Assembly (NCBI GenBank): GCA_018609945.1
Contig: JAHENO010000226.1
Location: forward strand, 1-6,171
Length of the DNA stretch: 6,171 nt
From: Haloarculaceae archaeon
Lineage (GTDB): Archaea; Halobacteriota; Halobacteria; Halobacteriales; Haloarculaceae
Direction: 5' to 3'
The translations under genes were made by a program, and so were the position numbers. Below, one piece after another: positions 1-4,834 of this stretch. Position 1 is the first letter of the stretch; each line of letters begins with the position of its first letter. A model generated the notes under the pieces. The model was not told the origin of the DNA, searched no databases, and saw only the letters and a program-made list of their open reading frames with translations.

Positions 1-2
1 AG

Positions 3-599
3 ATGGCGAGTACACCCACCCGCGAGGTCGCACGCCGCGTGTTCGCACGCGAGTTCAACGACGCGACCTACACGTTCAAGGAATCGGACGACGACCGCGC
101 GCCCGTGTACGTCCTCCTGCCGACGGGCCAGCGGGCCAACCGCGTGTTCGTCGTCGGCACCCTCACCGAAACCGAGGACGTCGGCGAGGATTCGGAGTAC
201 TGGCAGGGGCGGGTCGTCGACCCCAACGGCGACACGTTCTTCACGTACGCCGGCCAGTACCAGCCCGACGCCGCCTCGATGCTGCGGGAACTCGACCCAC
301 CCGAATACGTCGCCGTGGTGGGCAAACCCCGCACCTACGAGACCGACGACGGCGAGGTGAACGTCTCGATCCGGCCGGAGTCGATCAACCGCGTCGACGA
401 ACCCACCCGCGACCGGTGGGTGGTCGAGACCGCCGAGCGGACCATCGAGCGGATCCAGTCCTTCCGGGGCGAGGGCGTCGACGAGTACGCCGAGATGGCC
501 CGCGAGCAGTACGACCAGCCGGTCGAAAACTACAAGCGCATCGTCGAGGACGTCCTCGAGAGCCTCGACGCCGAACAGGCCGAGGCGAGCACGGCCTGA
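3..599 (+). CDS. rpap: RPA-associated protein (COG3390-type OB-fold protein)
   Basis: 198 residues. It resembles the haloarchaeal RPA-associated proteins (COG3390), which are encoded next to rpa genes and act with replication protein A on single-stranded DNA in replication and repair. That role comes from the family, not from this sequence. The N-terminus (MASTPTREVARRVFAREFN) and the core at about residues 40-130 look like an OB-fold of beta strands: RVFVVGTLTE, then YWQGRVVDPNGDTFFTYAG, YVAVVGKPR and NVSIRPESI. Residues about 135-190 are helical and acidic (TAERTIERIQSF onward). The ATG lies two bases from the window edge and has no room for a promoter, so translation as the second gene of an rpa operon is likely, with the rpa gene just outside. 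Two-gene rpa-rpap operons are known in Haloferax (rpa3-rpap3), and this may be the same type. An alternative is the rpap1 type. The stop codon abuts a long palindrome. The family call is fairly sure; the paralog number is not. Confidence 0.85.
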   Translation: MASTPTREVARRVFAREFNDATYTFKESDDDRAPVYVLLPTGQRANRVFVVGTLTETEDVGEDSEYWQGRVVDPNGDTFFTYAGQYQPDAASMLRELDPPEYVAVVGKPRTYETDDGEVNVSIRPESINRVDEPTRDRWVVETAERTIERIQSFRGEGVDEYAEMAREQYDQPVENYKRIVEDVLESLDAEQAEASTA

Positions 600-680
600 T
601 ACGGATTGCTGTAGCCGTTTTCCAGGTCGACCGCACGCTGTACTGCGGTCGATCCGGCAAAGAACTACAGCAATCCGTAT
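599..680. repeat. 82-base near-perfect palindrome / MITE-like hairpin element
   Basis: The outer arms, atacggattgctgtag (599-614) and ctacagcaatccgtat (665-680), are a perfect 16-base inverted repeat. The inner arms tcgaccgca (627-635) and tgcggtcga (644-652) are a perfect 9-base repeat around an 8-base loop. The two 12-base connectors (615-626, 653-664) also pair partly without any indel. Overall 31 of 37 positions pair by Watson-Crick rules, one is a wobble and five mismatch. A TA dinucleotide sits in the outer arms at 600-601 and 678-679, which would suit a TA target duplication around shorter termini, but TA is self-complementary so this is weak. The element starts on the last base of the rpap stop codon. 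It could be a non-autonomous mobile element, an extragenic palindromic repeat, or a transcript-end hairpin for the rpa operon. Confidence 0.8.
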
Positions 681-731
681 GAGACCGACCGCGAGTGCAC
701 TCGGCCGGCCGTAGCCGTCCGGATTCGAGCG

Positions 732-753
732 CAGTCCCGTTTTTTTCGGACTG
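732..753 (+). terminator. Possible terminator: short inverted repeat around a T7 tract
   Basis: The arms cagtcc (732-737) and ggactg (748-753) flank a loop containing seven consecutive T residues (740-746). T-tracts are the usual archaeal intrinsic termination signal. It lies after the rpap gene and its palindrome and before the TATA-like box of the next gene, where a terminator for the rpa operon would be expected. The stem is only 6 bp, so the T-tract is the stronger evidence. Confidence 0.35.
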
Positions 754-778
754 AGAGCGGTGAGACGTGTCTGACAAA

Positions 779-788
779 CGGTTAAGTG
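779..788 (+). promoter_or_regulatory. TATA-like box for the ribbon-helix-helix gene
   Basis: The segment acggttaagtg contains ttaag at 782-786, centred about 29 bases before the ATG at 813, with A-rich acaaa just upstream as a possible BRE. This spacing would start the transcript close to the ATG, giving a leaderless mRNA. It also overlaps the alternative GTG at 786, which argues against that start. Confidence 0.5.
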
Positions 789-812
789 TACGGAACGACC
801 ACACACGAGCAA

Positions 813-1250
813 ATGGGCAACAAGAACAAGACGATCTCCTTCCGGGTGAGCCAGGAGAAGTTCGAGACCCTGCGCGACATCGCGGAGGAGCGCGACATCT
901 CGCTGTCGGCGGTGTTCCGTGACTACGTCGACATGCTGGTCGCCCACGACGGCCAGGTCGAGGTCGTCCCGGAACACGAGGTCAGCGACTCGAGCGAGTC
1001 CAGCACCACGAGTTTCCCGCCCAAAGTGGAGGTACCCAAGAGCTTCGTCCGGGAACACGAACGGCTCGAACTCGAGGCCGAACACCTCCGCGAGCAACTC
1101 GAAGAACACAAACGGTACGTCACGAAGCTCCGCCAGGAACTAGACGAGGCCGACCAGGAAGACGTCGTCCAACTGGAGGAACTCGACGGCGACGAGGAGG
1201 AGGAACCCTCCTACCGCATCGGCAGTAGCTTCGAGGACTCCTCGCTGTAG
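813..1250 (+). CDS. Ribbon-helix-helix DNA-binding protein with acidic coiled-coil tail
   Basis: 145 residues from ATG 813. An in-frame GTG at 786 would add nine residues (MYGTTTHEQ) but lies inside the putative promoter, so I reject it. Residues about 5-45 fit a CopG/Arc-like ribbon-helix-helix: the strand KTISFRVS, a first helix over QEKFETLRDIAEERD, the turn ISLSAV and a second helix RDYVDMLVAH. Such domains dimerise and insert the paired beta strand into the major groove. Residues about 50-72 are a Ser/Thr-rich linker. Residues about 76-124 are a charged heptad-like helix, probably a coiled coil (SFVREHERLELEAEHLREQL), and the C-terminus is highly acidic. The coiled coil may drive oligomerisation or partner binding. 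No toxin gene sits beside it, so an antitoxin role is not supported; a stand-alone regulator is more likely. Its target is unknown. Confidence 0.75.
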   Translation: MGNKNKTISFRVSQEKFETLRDIAEERDISLSAVFRDYVDMLVAHDGQVEVVPEHEVSDSSESSTTSFPPKVEVPKSFVREHERLELEAEHLREQLEEHKRYVTKLRQELDEADQEDVVQLEELDGDEEEEPSYRIGSSFEDSSL

Positions 1251-1295
1251 CTACCCTCGACCTGCCCGGCTCGCGCGTCCCAGTGGTCAGGCGTT

Positions 1296-1751
1296 CTACC
1301 GCACCAATTGTTCCCGCAGGGTTCGTGCCTGCTCGCCGGACTCGGGCTGGCCGTCGACGTCCGCCAGCGCCTCGACTGCCTCCAGCGTCCGGACGCTGTC
1401 GTCCAGAAACGAGAGGACATCGCCCGGGTAGGCGTAGAGCATGTAGTCGTCGCCCATCACGTCGACGATGGCGTCGGGGCCCAGCCCCTCCGCGCGCAGT
1501 TCCAGCAGGTAGCGGACGAACTTCCGTTCCGGACACCCACAGTGGGGGTTTGCCTCGCAGTCACAGTCCAGGAAGTCCTCCGCGAAGTCCAGCACGCGGT
1601 CCCGCGTCGCGTCGTCCAGTTTCGCCAGTCCCTCGCCCTGATAGAGGATGTCCAGCGTCGCTCCCTTGAACGCCCCCCGCGGGAACGACCGCTCTAGCTG
1701 GGAGGCGATCTGCTGGTGGTTCTTGAGGTACACCTTGTCCGTGATGGCCAC
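1296..1751 (-). CDS. Small Cys-cluster protein resembling DUF5814
   Basis: 151 residues with GTG as start (1751-1749). The start is supported by a TATA-like box about 26 bases upstream. From memory the sequence looks like the haloarchaeal DUF5814 family, whose function is not known. The N-terminal part is mixed (ITDKVYLKNHQQIASQLE, then FKGATLDILYQGEGL). Residues 63-73 hold a compact cysteine cluster (CDC, then CGC; C63, C65, C71, C73) that could bind zinc or another metal. It is followed by ERKFVRYLLELRAEGLGPDA, a helical segment, and an aromatic motif MGDDYMLYAYPGDVLSFLDD at about 99-118. The last 30 residues are acidic and low in complexity. There is no signal peptide or membrane segment, so it should be cytoplasmic. 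It converges on the ribbon-helix-helix gene with a 45-base gap. The gene is secure; its function is not known. Confidence 0.8.
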   Translation of the reverse strand: MAITDKVYLKNHQQIASQLERSFPRGAFKGATLDILYQGEGLAKLDDATRDRVLDFAEDFLDCDCEANPHCGCPERKFVRYLLELRAEGLGPDAIVDVMGDDYMLYAYPGDVLSFLDDSVRTLEAVEALADVDGQPESGEQARTLREQLVR

Positions 1752-1773
1752 ACCCGCCGTAGGCTGCCATCGG

Positions 1774-1780
1774 TCAAAAG
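1774..1780 (-). promoter_or_regulatory. TATA-like box for the DUF5814-like gene
   Basis: Read on the minus strand this is cttttga, placed 23-29 bases before the GTG at 1751. It predicts a transcript starting at or very near that GTG and is the main reason for choosing that start. Confidence 0.45.
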
Positions 1781-1817
1781 GCTCCCGGACCGAACGGACG
1801 GCGTCGCCCGGAACGTA

Positions 1818-1826
1818 ACGTATTTC
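1818..1826 (+). promoter_or_regulatory. Probable promoter of tRNA-His
   Basis: The segment cgtatttca lies in an otherwise GC-rich spacer, with cgtaa before it as a possible BRE. With usual archaeal spacing it would start transcription near 1847-1852, leaving a leader of roughly ten bases for RNase P to remove before the G at 1860. Confidence 0.4.
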
Positions 1827-1859
1827 ACGAATCCTGGCCTACACCCGGACGCGTAGCGT

Positions 1860-1931
1860 GTCCGGGCTGGGGTAGTGGTATCCTTTGGGCCTGTGGCGCC
1901 CAAGAGGCGGGTTCGATTCCCGCGCCCGGAC
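1860..1931 (+). tRNA. tRNA-His (anticodon GTG)
   Basis: A full cloverleaf can be folded. The acceptor stem tccgggc (1861-1867) pairs perfectly with gcccgga (1924-1930). The D-arm is at about 1870-1884 and contains the conserved GG of the D-loop. The anticodon stem tgggc/gccca (1886-1890 with 1898-1902) encloses the loop ctgtggc, with anticodon GTG at 1893-1895. The variable loop has four bases. The T-stem gcggg/cccgc (1907-1911, 1919-1923) encloses ttcgatt. The identity is confirmed by the histidine-specific extra G at -1 (1860) facing discriminator C73 (1931), which histidyl-tRNA synthetase reads. There is no intron. The CCA end is not encoded (ctg follows), so it is added after transcription. 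Confidence 0.97.
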
Positions 1932-2022
1932 TGATAAAATTTCTAATACATTTAGACCAAGAGAGCGCTACTTATTTTGGCCTCAATGATGTCTCATCTG
2001 ATATTTTTAGACTCCTGTAAAG
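1932..2022. other. AT-rich spacer between tRNA-His and the HNH gene
   Basis: This stretch, together with the bases up to 2055, is visibly richer in A and T than the rest of the window. It has no credible gene. Short T-runs right after the tRNA (for example at 1940-1942 and 1951-1953) and the T5 run at 2004-2008 could end the tRNA transcript. The abrupt composition change at the tRNA 3' end suggests that the tRNA end marks the border of acquired DNA. I could not find a clear second copy of the tRNA 3' end downstream within the window. Confidence 0.5.
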
Positions 2023-2030
2023 TTTAAAAT
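2018..2030 (+). promoter_or_regulatory. BRE/TATA promoter of the HNH endonuclease gene
   Basis: The segment gtaaagtttaaaa contains tttaaaat (2023-2030), a close match to the haloarchaeal TATA consensus, with the A-rich gtaaag as BRE. It sits 26-33 bases before the ATG at 2056, predicting a leaderless or nearly leaderless mRNA. It is the best-looking promoter in the window. Confidence 0.6.
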
Positions 2031-2055
2031 AGAATTCCGATTCAAGCATCAATTA

Positions 2056-2892
2056 ATGGCTGGGCACGATTGTCCAACGTGTGATGACACATTCAGCACC
2101 CGGCGGGGACTCGGTGTACATCACAGTAGAGTCCGCGGAGAGCGGTTACCAAATCGGAGATGCACGAACTGCGGGACGGAATTCTACTGCCCGTACGACA
2201 AAGAGTACTGTTCTGAAGAGTGTCACGAGGAAGGCGTCTCTCAGAAAGGTCACAAGAATCCGAATTACAGTGGAGGCAAGGAGTCGACAGAGTGCGAGAT
2301 TTGTGGCACGGAGTTCGAATACTATCCCTCAGACAAGGAGGGGCTGTACTGTCCGGAATGTGTCGAATCGAAGAACTGGCGTCACGACCCCGACCTCAGC
2401 GGTTCCGACAACCCACGGTGGACCGGCGGCAAGCTCAAACTGGAGTGCGCGGTCTGTGGTGACACCGTGGAACGCTATCCCAGCAACGTAACCGGAGAGG
2501 TAACGCTCTGTGACCGGAACTGCTTCACAGACTGGCTTTCGGACGCGTTCACCGGCGAGGGCCACCCGAACTGGGAGGGAGGTAGCACGGACAACTACGG
2601 GAAAGGCTGGAACCGCGTCCGCCGGCAGGCACTCGAACGCGACACCCACGAGTGTGTGGTCTGTGGTACGACCAGCGAGGAACTCGGCCGGAATCCCGAC
2701 GTCCACCACATCGTACCGGTACGACTCTTCGACCAAACCGACGGCCGGACGAGAGAGGACGCACACGACCTGAAAAACGTCGTCTCGCTGTGCCCGGGCT
2801 GTCACCGTAGCGCGGAGTTCGGGAATATCCCGAAACGACAGCTCTGGGAGGCAATCGGCGTCCCGGCGGACGGCCGTCTCTTCGAGCCGTGA
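2056..2892 (+). CDS. Multi-zinc-finger HNH endonuclease
   Basis: 278 residues. The C-terminal domain (about 185-255) is an HNH/His-Me finger nuclease. Its CVVC knuckle (C200, C203) precedes DVHHIVPV (H217, H218, the catalytic region), then N241 in LKNVVSLC and CPGCH (C246, C249, H250). This domain cuts DNA with a metal ion. Upstream are DNA-binding modules. A degenerate C2H2 finger (C6, C9, H22) comes first, then a Cys finger at 36-56 (C36, C39, C52, C56). Two repeat units follow, each made of a linker (NPNYSGGK at 68-75, NPRWTGGK at 119-126) plus a CxxC...C finger (80-102, 131-156). A third linker copy, HPNWEGGS (170-177), leads into the nuclease domain. This layout resembles homing or mobile HNH enzymes. 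The first third is less GC-rich than the rest and the flank is AT-rich, suggesting transfer. It has no methylase partner, so a restriction enzyme is unlikely. The nuclease call is sure; the biological role is inferred. Confidence 0.88.
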   Translation: MAGHDCPTCDDTFSTRRGLGVHHSRVRGERLPNRRCTNCGTEFYCPYDKEYCSEECHEEGVSQKGHKNPNYSGGKESTECEICGTEFEYYPSDKEGLYCPECVESKNWRHDPDLSGSDNPRWTGGKLKLECAVCGDTVERYPSNVTGEVTLCDRNCFTDWLSDAFTGEGHPNWEGGSTDNYGKGWNRVRRQALERDTHECVVCGTTSEELGRNPDVHHIVPVRLFDQTDGRTREDAHDLKNVVSLCPGCHRSAEFGNIPKRQLWEAIGVPADGRLFEP

Positions 2893-2958
2893 CGACTACG
2901 CGCAGTGTCGTCGTCTCCCCGGCAAACCGATAGCACCCGGTGCCGGATCACCAGTCAT

Positions 2959-2971
2959 CAAAAACGACCCT
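2959..2971 (-). terminator. T-tract after the microprotein frame
   Basis: On the minus strand cgtttttgatg follows the TGA within about 20 bases. T5 is a modest archaeal terminator signal and would end transcripts of the small gene and possibly of the protease upstream. Confidence 0.3.
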
Positions 2972-2979
2972 CGCAGGAC

Positions 2980-3108
2980 TCAGAATTCCTGTACTTCGAG
3001 CCAGATCTCCTCGTCCTCGGATGAGGGTCGCGCCTCCGTGGGGTCCGGTCGCGTCTGGCGGGCGTTGGCGTCAGCGTCTCGGTCAGTTTCCAGTGGGAGC
3101 GGCCTCAT
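2980..3108 (-). CDS. Possible 42-residue acidic microprotein
   Basis: Minus-strand ATG at 3108-3106 and TGA at 2982-2980. The product is MRPLPLETDRDADANARQ, then a Pro/Thr/Glu linker and a C-terminal EDEEIWLEVQEF. It is strongly acidic with a hydrophobic, aromatic C-terminal tail, as in many haloarchaeal small proteins. It has no cysteines and no membrane segment. In its favour are a TATA-like tttatt (minus strand, plus coordinates 3136-3141) about 28-33 bases before the ATG, a T5 run just after the stop (plus coordinates 2960-2964), and an in-frame stop upstream that rules out a longer frame. It lies 54 bases downstream of the protease gene on the same strand and might be co-transcribed. I do not recognise a family. 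It may also be chance in high-GC DNA. Confidence 0.42.
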   Translation of the reverse strand: MRPLPLETDRDADANARQTRPDPTEARPSSEDEEIWLEVQEF

Positions 3109-3135
3109 CGCGTCCGTACCGAGAACCCAGGGGGC

Positions 3136-3141
3136 AATAAA
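3136..3141 (-). promoter_or_regulatory. TATA-like box before the microprotein
   Basis: Minus strand tttatt, 28-33 bases ahead of the ATG at 3108. Just upstream of it, at 3147-3156, is the perfect 10-base palindrome tgattaatca, placed where a BRE or an operator would lie. The same bases are also the 3' tail of the protease transcript, so they could serve termination instead. Confidence 0.4.
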
Positions 3142-3162
3142 TCTATTGATTAATCATGAAGG

Positions 3163-4359
3163 TTACGTCTGGGGGCGCGAGAGTTCGAGGTCTTCGGGTT
3201 CCTCGGCGGGGCGGTCGACGCGGCCGCTGGTCTGGATGATCGAGAGGGCAGTCATGATGTCCGAGCGTGTGAGCAGGCCGGCAAAGTCTTCGTCGTCGAT
3301 GACGAGCAGGCGGCCGATGTCGTTGTTCTGGAGCGTCTCGAGGGCGGTCATCACGTCCTCGTCGGAGGACACCGAGTAGATGTCGGTCGTCATGACGTCC
3401 CCGACGGTGTAGGCGTCGCGTTCGAACTCCCGGACTGCGCGGGCGTCCTCGAGGGTGACGAGGCCGACCACCTCGCCGTCGCGCTCGACGGGGTAGCCGG
3501 TGTGGCGGTCCTCGAACATCCGGTCGATGAGTTCCCGGACGGAGGTGCTCTCGTCGACGGTCTCGACGTGGTCGGCAGGGGTCATGATGTCCCCGACGAC
3601 GACGCCCTCGAAGGCCGCGCGCATGATGGTCTGCTGGGCCTCGCCCGAGGCGCCGATGTAGATGAAGAAGGCCAGCGCGACCAGAAAGAGATTGAACGTC
3701 ACGAGCAGGCCGAACAGTCCCAGAAGGATGGCAAAGCCCTTGCCGACCTCGGCGGCGATCTTCGTCGCCTGGGCGTAGGGCCGGTTGCGGGCCAGCAGCG
3801 CACGCAGGACGCGCCCGCCGTCCATCGGGAACCCGGGGAGCAAGTTGAACGCCGCCAGCGCGATGTTCATCAGCGCCAGATAGCCGAGCACGAACCGCGC
3901 GCTGTCCAGCCCCAGCGAGTGTGCCGACGGGGTCGCGAGGAAGACGACATAGCAGACGGCGCCGAGGGCGAGACTCACCGCTGGCCCGGCGACGGCGATA
4001 GTCAGTTCCTGTTTCCAGTCTTCGGGCATCTCCTCGAAGTTCGCGATGCCCCCGAAGAGCCAGAGCGTGATCGACTCGATGGAGTAGCCGTAGCGCATCG
4101 CCACGAGGGAGTGGCCGAGTTCGTGGAGGACGACCCCGACGAACAGCCCCACCGCGGCCACGACGCCGAGCACCCACGGCAGGGCTCCCGTCGCGAGGAG
4201 TTCGGCGTCGAGGTTCGCGGCCACGACATCGTTCATCGTCCCCGCCCACAGTTCCACCTGCGAGGCGATGACGAACGCGAACAGCGGTAACACGAGGAGG
4301 AACGTCAAATCCAGCTGAATGGGTATTCCGAAGGCACTCCCGATGCGGAACCGGCGCAT
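3163..4359 (-). CDS. Site-2-protease family (M50) membrane metalloprotease with CBS pair
   Basis: 398 residues. It belongs to the M50/S2P intramembrane zinc proteases, which cut transmembrane helices to release signals. The zinc motif HELGH is at 79-83, with catalytic E80 and ligands H79 and H83. The third-ligand motif NLLPGFPMDGG is at 172-182 (D180). Membrane helices are evident at about 16-34, 60-80 (carrying HELGH), 119-142, 156-175 and 208-236. The C-terminus holds two CBS units, about 255-310 (VGDIMTPADHVETV onward) and 318-375 (VGDVMTTDIYSVSSDEDV onward). Such units usually bind adenosyl nucleotides and may gate activity by energy state. Length and order match the archaeal CBS-type S2P exemplified by Methanocaldococcus. 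There is no PDZ domain. The ATG at 4359 starts within the family-typical RRFRIGSAFGIPI opening. It is divergent from the cupin gene across 54 bases. Substrate unknown. Confidence 0.92.
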   Translation of the reverse strand: MRRFRIGSAFGIPIQLDLTFLLVLPLFAFVIASQVELWAGTMNDVVAANLDAELLATGALPWVLGVVAAVGLFVGVVLHELGHSLVAMRYGYSIESITLWLFGGIANFEEMPEDWKQELTIAVAGPAVSLALGAVCYVVFLATPSAHSLGLDSARFVLGYLALMNIALAAFNLLPGFPMDGGRVLRALLARNRPYAQATKIAAEVGKGFAILLGLFGLLVTFNLFLVALAFFIYIGASGEAQQTIMRAAFEGVVVGDIMTPADHVETVDESTSVRELIDRMFEDRHTGYPVERDGEVVGLVTLEDARAVREFERDAYTVGDVMTTDIYSVSSDEDVMTALETLQNNDIGRLLVIDDEDFAGLLTRSDIMTALSIIQTSGRVDRPAEEPEDLELSRPQT

Positions 4360-4383
4360 AGTCGCACCTACGCCAGGGAGGGC

Positions 4384-4389
4384 CTTAAG
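4384..4389. promoter_or_regulatory. Symmetric TATA box serving two divergent genes
   Basis: CTTAAG is its own reverse complement. Its centre is about 27 bases from both the protease ATG (4359, minus) and the cupin ATG (4414, plus), which is the right spacing for a leaderless start in each direction. No other A/T-rich box exists in the 54-base gap. One box could therefore recruit TBP for both genes, with direction set by the flanking BRE: purine-rich ggaggg on the cupin side, and ccgctct on the minus strand for the protease. Confidence 0.55.
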
Positions 4390-4413
4390 AGAGCGGGCCG
4401 CCTACGGTCGACC

Positions 4414-4794
4414 ATGAGCGACACCCGCACGCGACCGCTCGTCCGGCAGGGCGAGGACGTCGAGTACGAATCCGTCGACGCGGCCGACGGCCTCCGGAAA
4501 GGGGTCCTGATCGGCGAGTCCGACGGCGGTGGGAACCTGGCAATCCGCCGGTTCACGCTGGCACCCGGCGCGGAAGTCCCGAGACACACCAACGAGATCG
4601 AACACGAGCAGTACGTCCTCGACGGGGAGTACATCGTGGGGATCGAGGGGGAGGAGTACACCGTCAGCGCCGGCGACTCGCTACACATTCCCGCGGGTGC
4701 AGTCCACTGGTACCGCAACGAGAGTGACGAGGAAGGCGCGTTCCTCTGTGCGGTCCCGACCGGCGACGACGAAATCCGGCTCGTCGAGGAATAG
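4414..4794 (+). CDS. Small single-domain cupin protein
   Basis: 126 residues forming one double-stranded beta-helix barrel. Cupin motif 1 is PGAEVPRHTNEIEHEQYVL (51-69), with H58, H64 and E65 in the metal-binding region; the second His of the usual HxH is Asn here (N60). Motif 2 is AGDSLHIPAGAVHWYRN (86-102) with H98. The set H58, H64 and H98 could still bind a divalent metal. The N-terminus (MSDTRTRPLVRQGEDVEYES) and the short acidic C-terminus are normal for this type. There is no signal or second domain. Cupins of this size include isomerases, dioxygenases and sugar-binding regulators, and the sequence does not say which. It shares its promoter region with the protease, so the two may respond to one signal, but a direct functional link is inference only. 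The helicase gene follows after 40 bases. Confidence 0.87.
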   Translation: MSDTRTRPLVRQGEDVEYESVDAADGLRKGVLIGESDGGGNLAIRRFTLAPGAEVPRHTNEIEHEQYVLDGEYIVGIEGEEYTVSAGDSLHIPAGAVHWYRNESDEEGAFLCAVPTGDDEIRLVEE

Positions 4795-4805
4795 GTCCGG
4801 GCAAC

Positions 4806-4813
4806 TGAAATAG
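4806..4813 (+). promoter_or_regulatory. TATA-like box for the helicase gene
   Basis: tgaaatag lies 22-29 bases before the GTG at 4835, in a gap of only 40 bases after the cupin stop. It supports separate, leaderless transcription of the helicase and the choice of GTG 4835. Read-through from the cupin is also possible. Confidence 0.4.
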
Positions 4814-4834
4814 GCCGGCCGCGTACCGCTATCC

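Noticed and set aside
786..812. GTG start adding nine residues to the ribbon-helix-helix protein
   Set aside because: It overlaps the TATA-like box and would require a transcript start further upstream. The beta strand of the domain begins right after the ATG at 813.
813..1751. Toxin-antitoxin pair made of the ribbon-helix-helix gene and the Cys-cluster gene
   Set aside because: The genes converge and have separate promoters, and the second protein has no toxin motifs. Toxin-antitoxin pairs are normally co-directional operons.
2056..2892. Restriction enzyme of a restriction-modification or defence island
   Set aside because: No methyltransferase, helicase partner or other defence gene is adjacent. 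The multi-finger HNH layout fits a solitary mobile or homing-like nuclease better.
2891..2915. gacgac...gtcgtc hairpin just after the HNH stop as a terminator
   Set aside because: The 6-base arms are simple repeats common in GC-rich DNA and no T-tract follows.
2893..2960. A second copy of the tRNA 3' end (attachment site) after the HNH gene
   Set aside because: gcacccggtgccgg near 2933 only loosely resembles gcgcccgga and lacks the T-arm. It is not a convincing direct repeat.
3143..4290. Long frames overlapping the protease on both strands (368 residues minus, 262 residues plus)
   Set aside because: The products are Arg/Pro-rich or low-complexity and lack the acidic haloarchaeal signature. 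The M50 frame has the full set of catalytic motifs and CBS domains.
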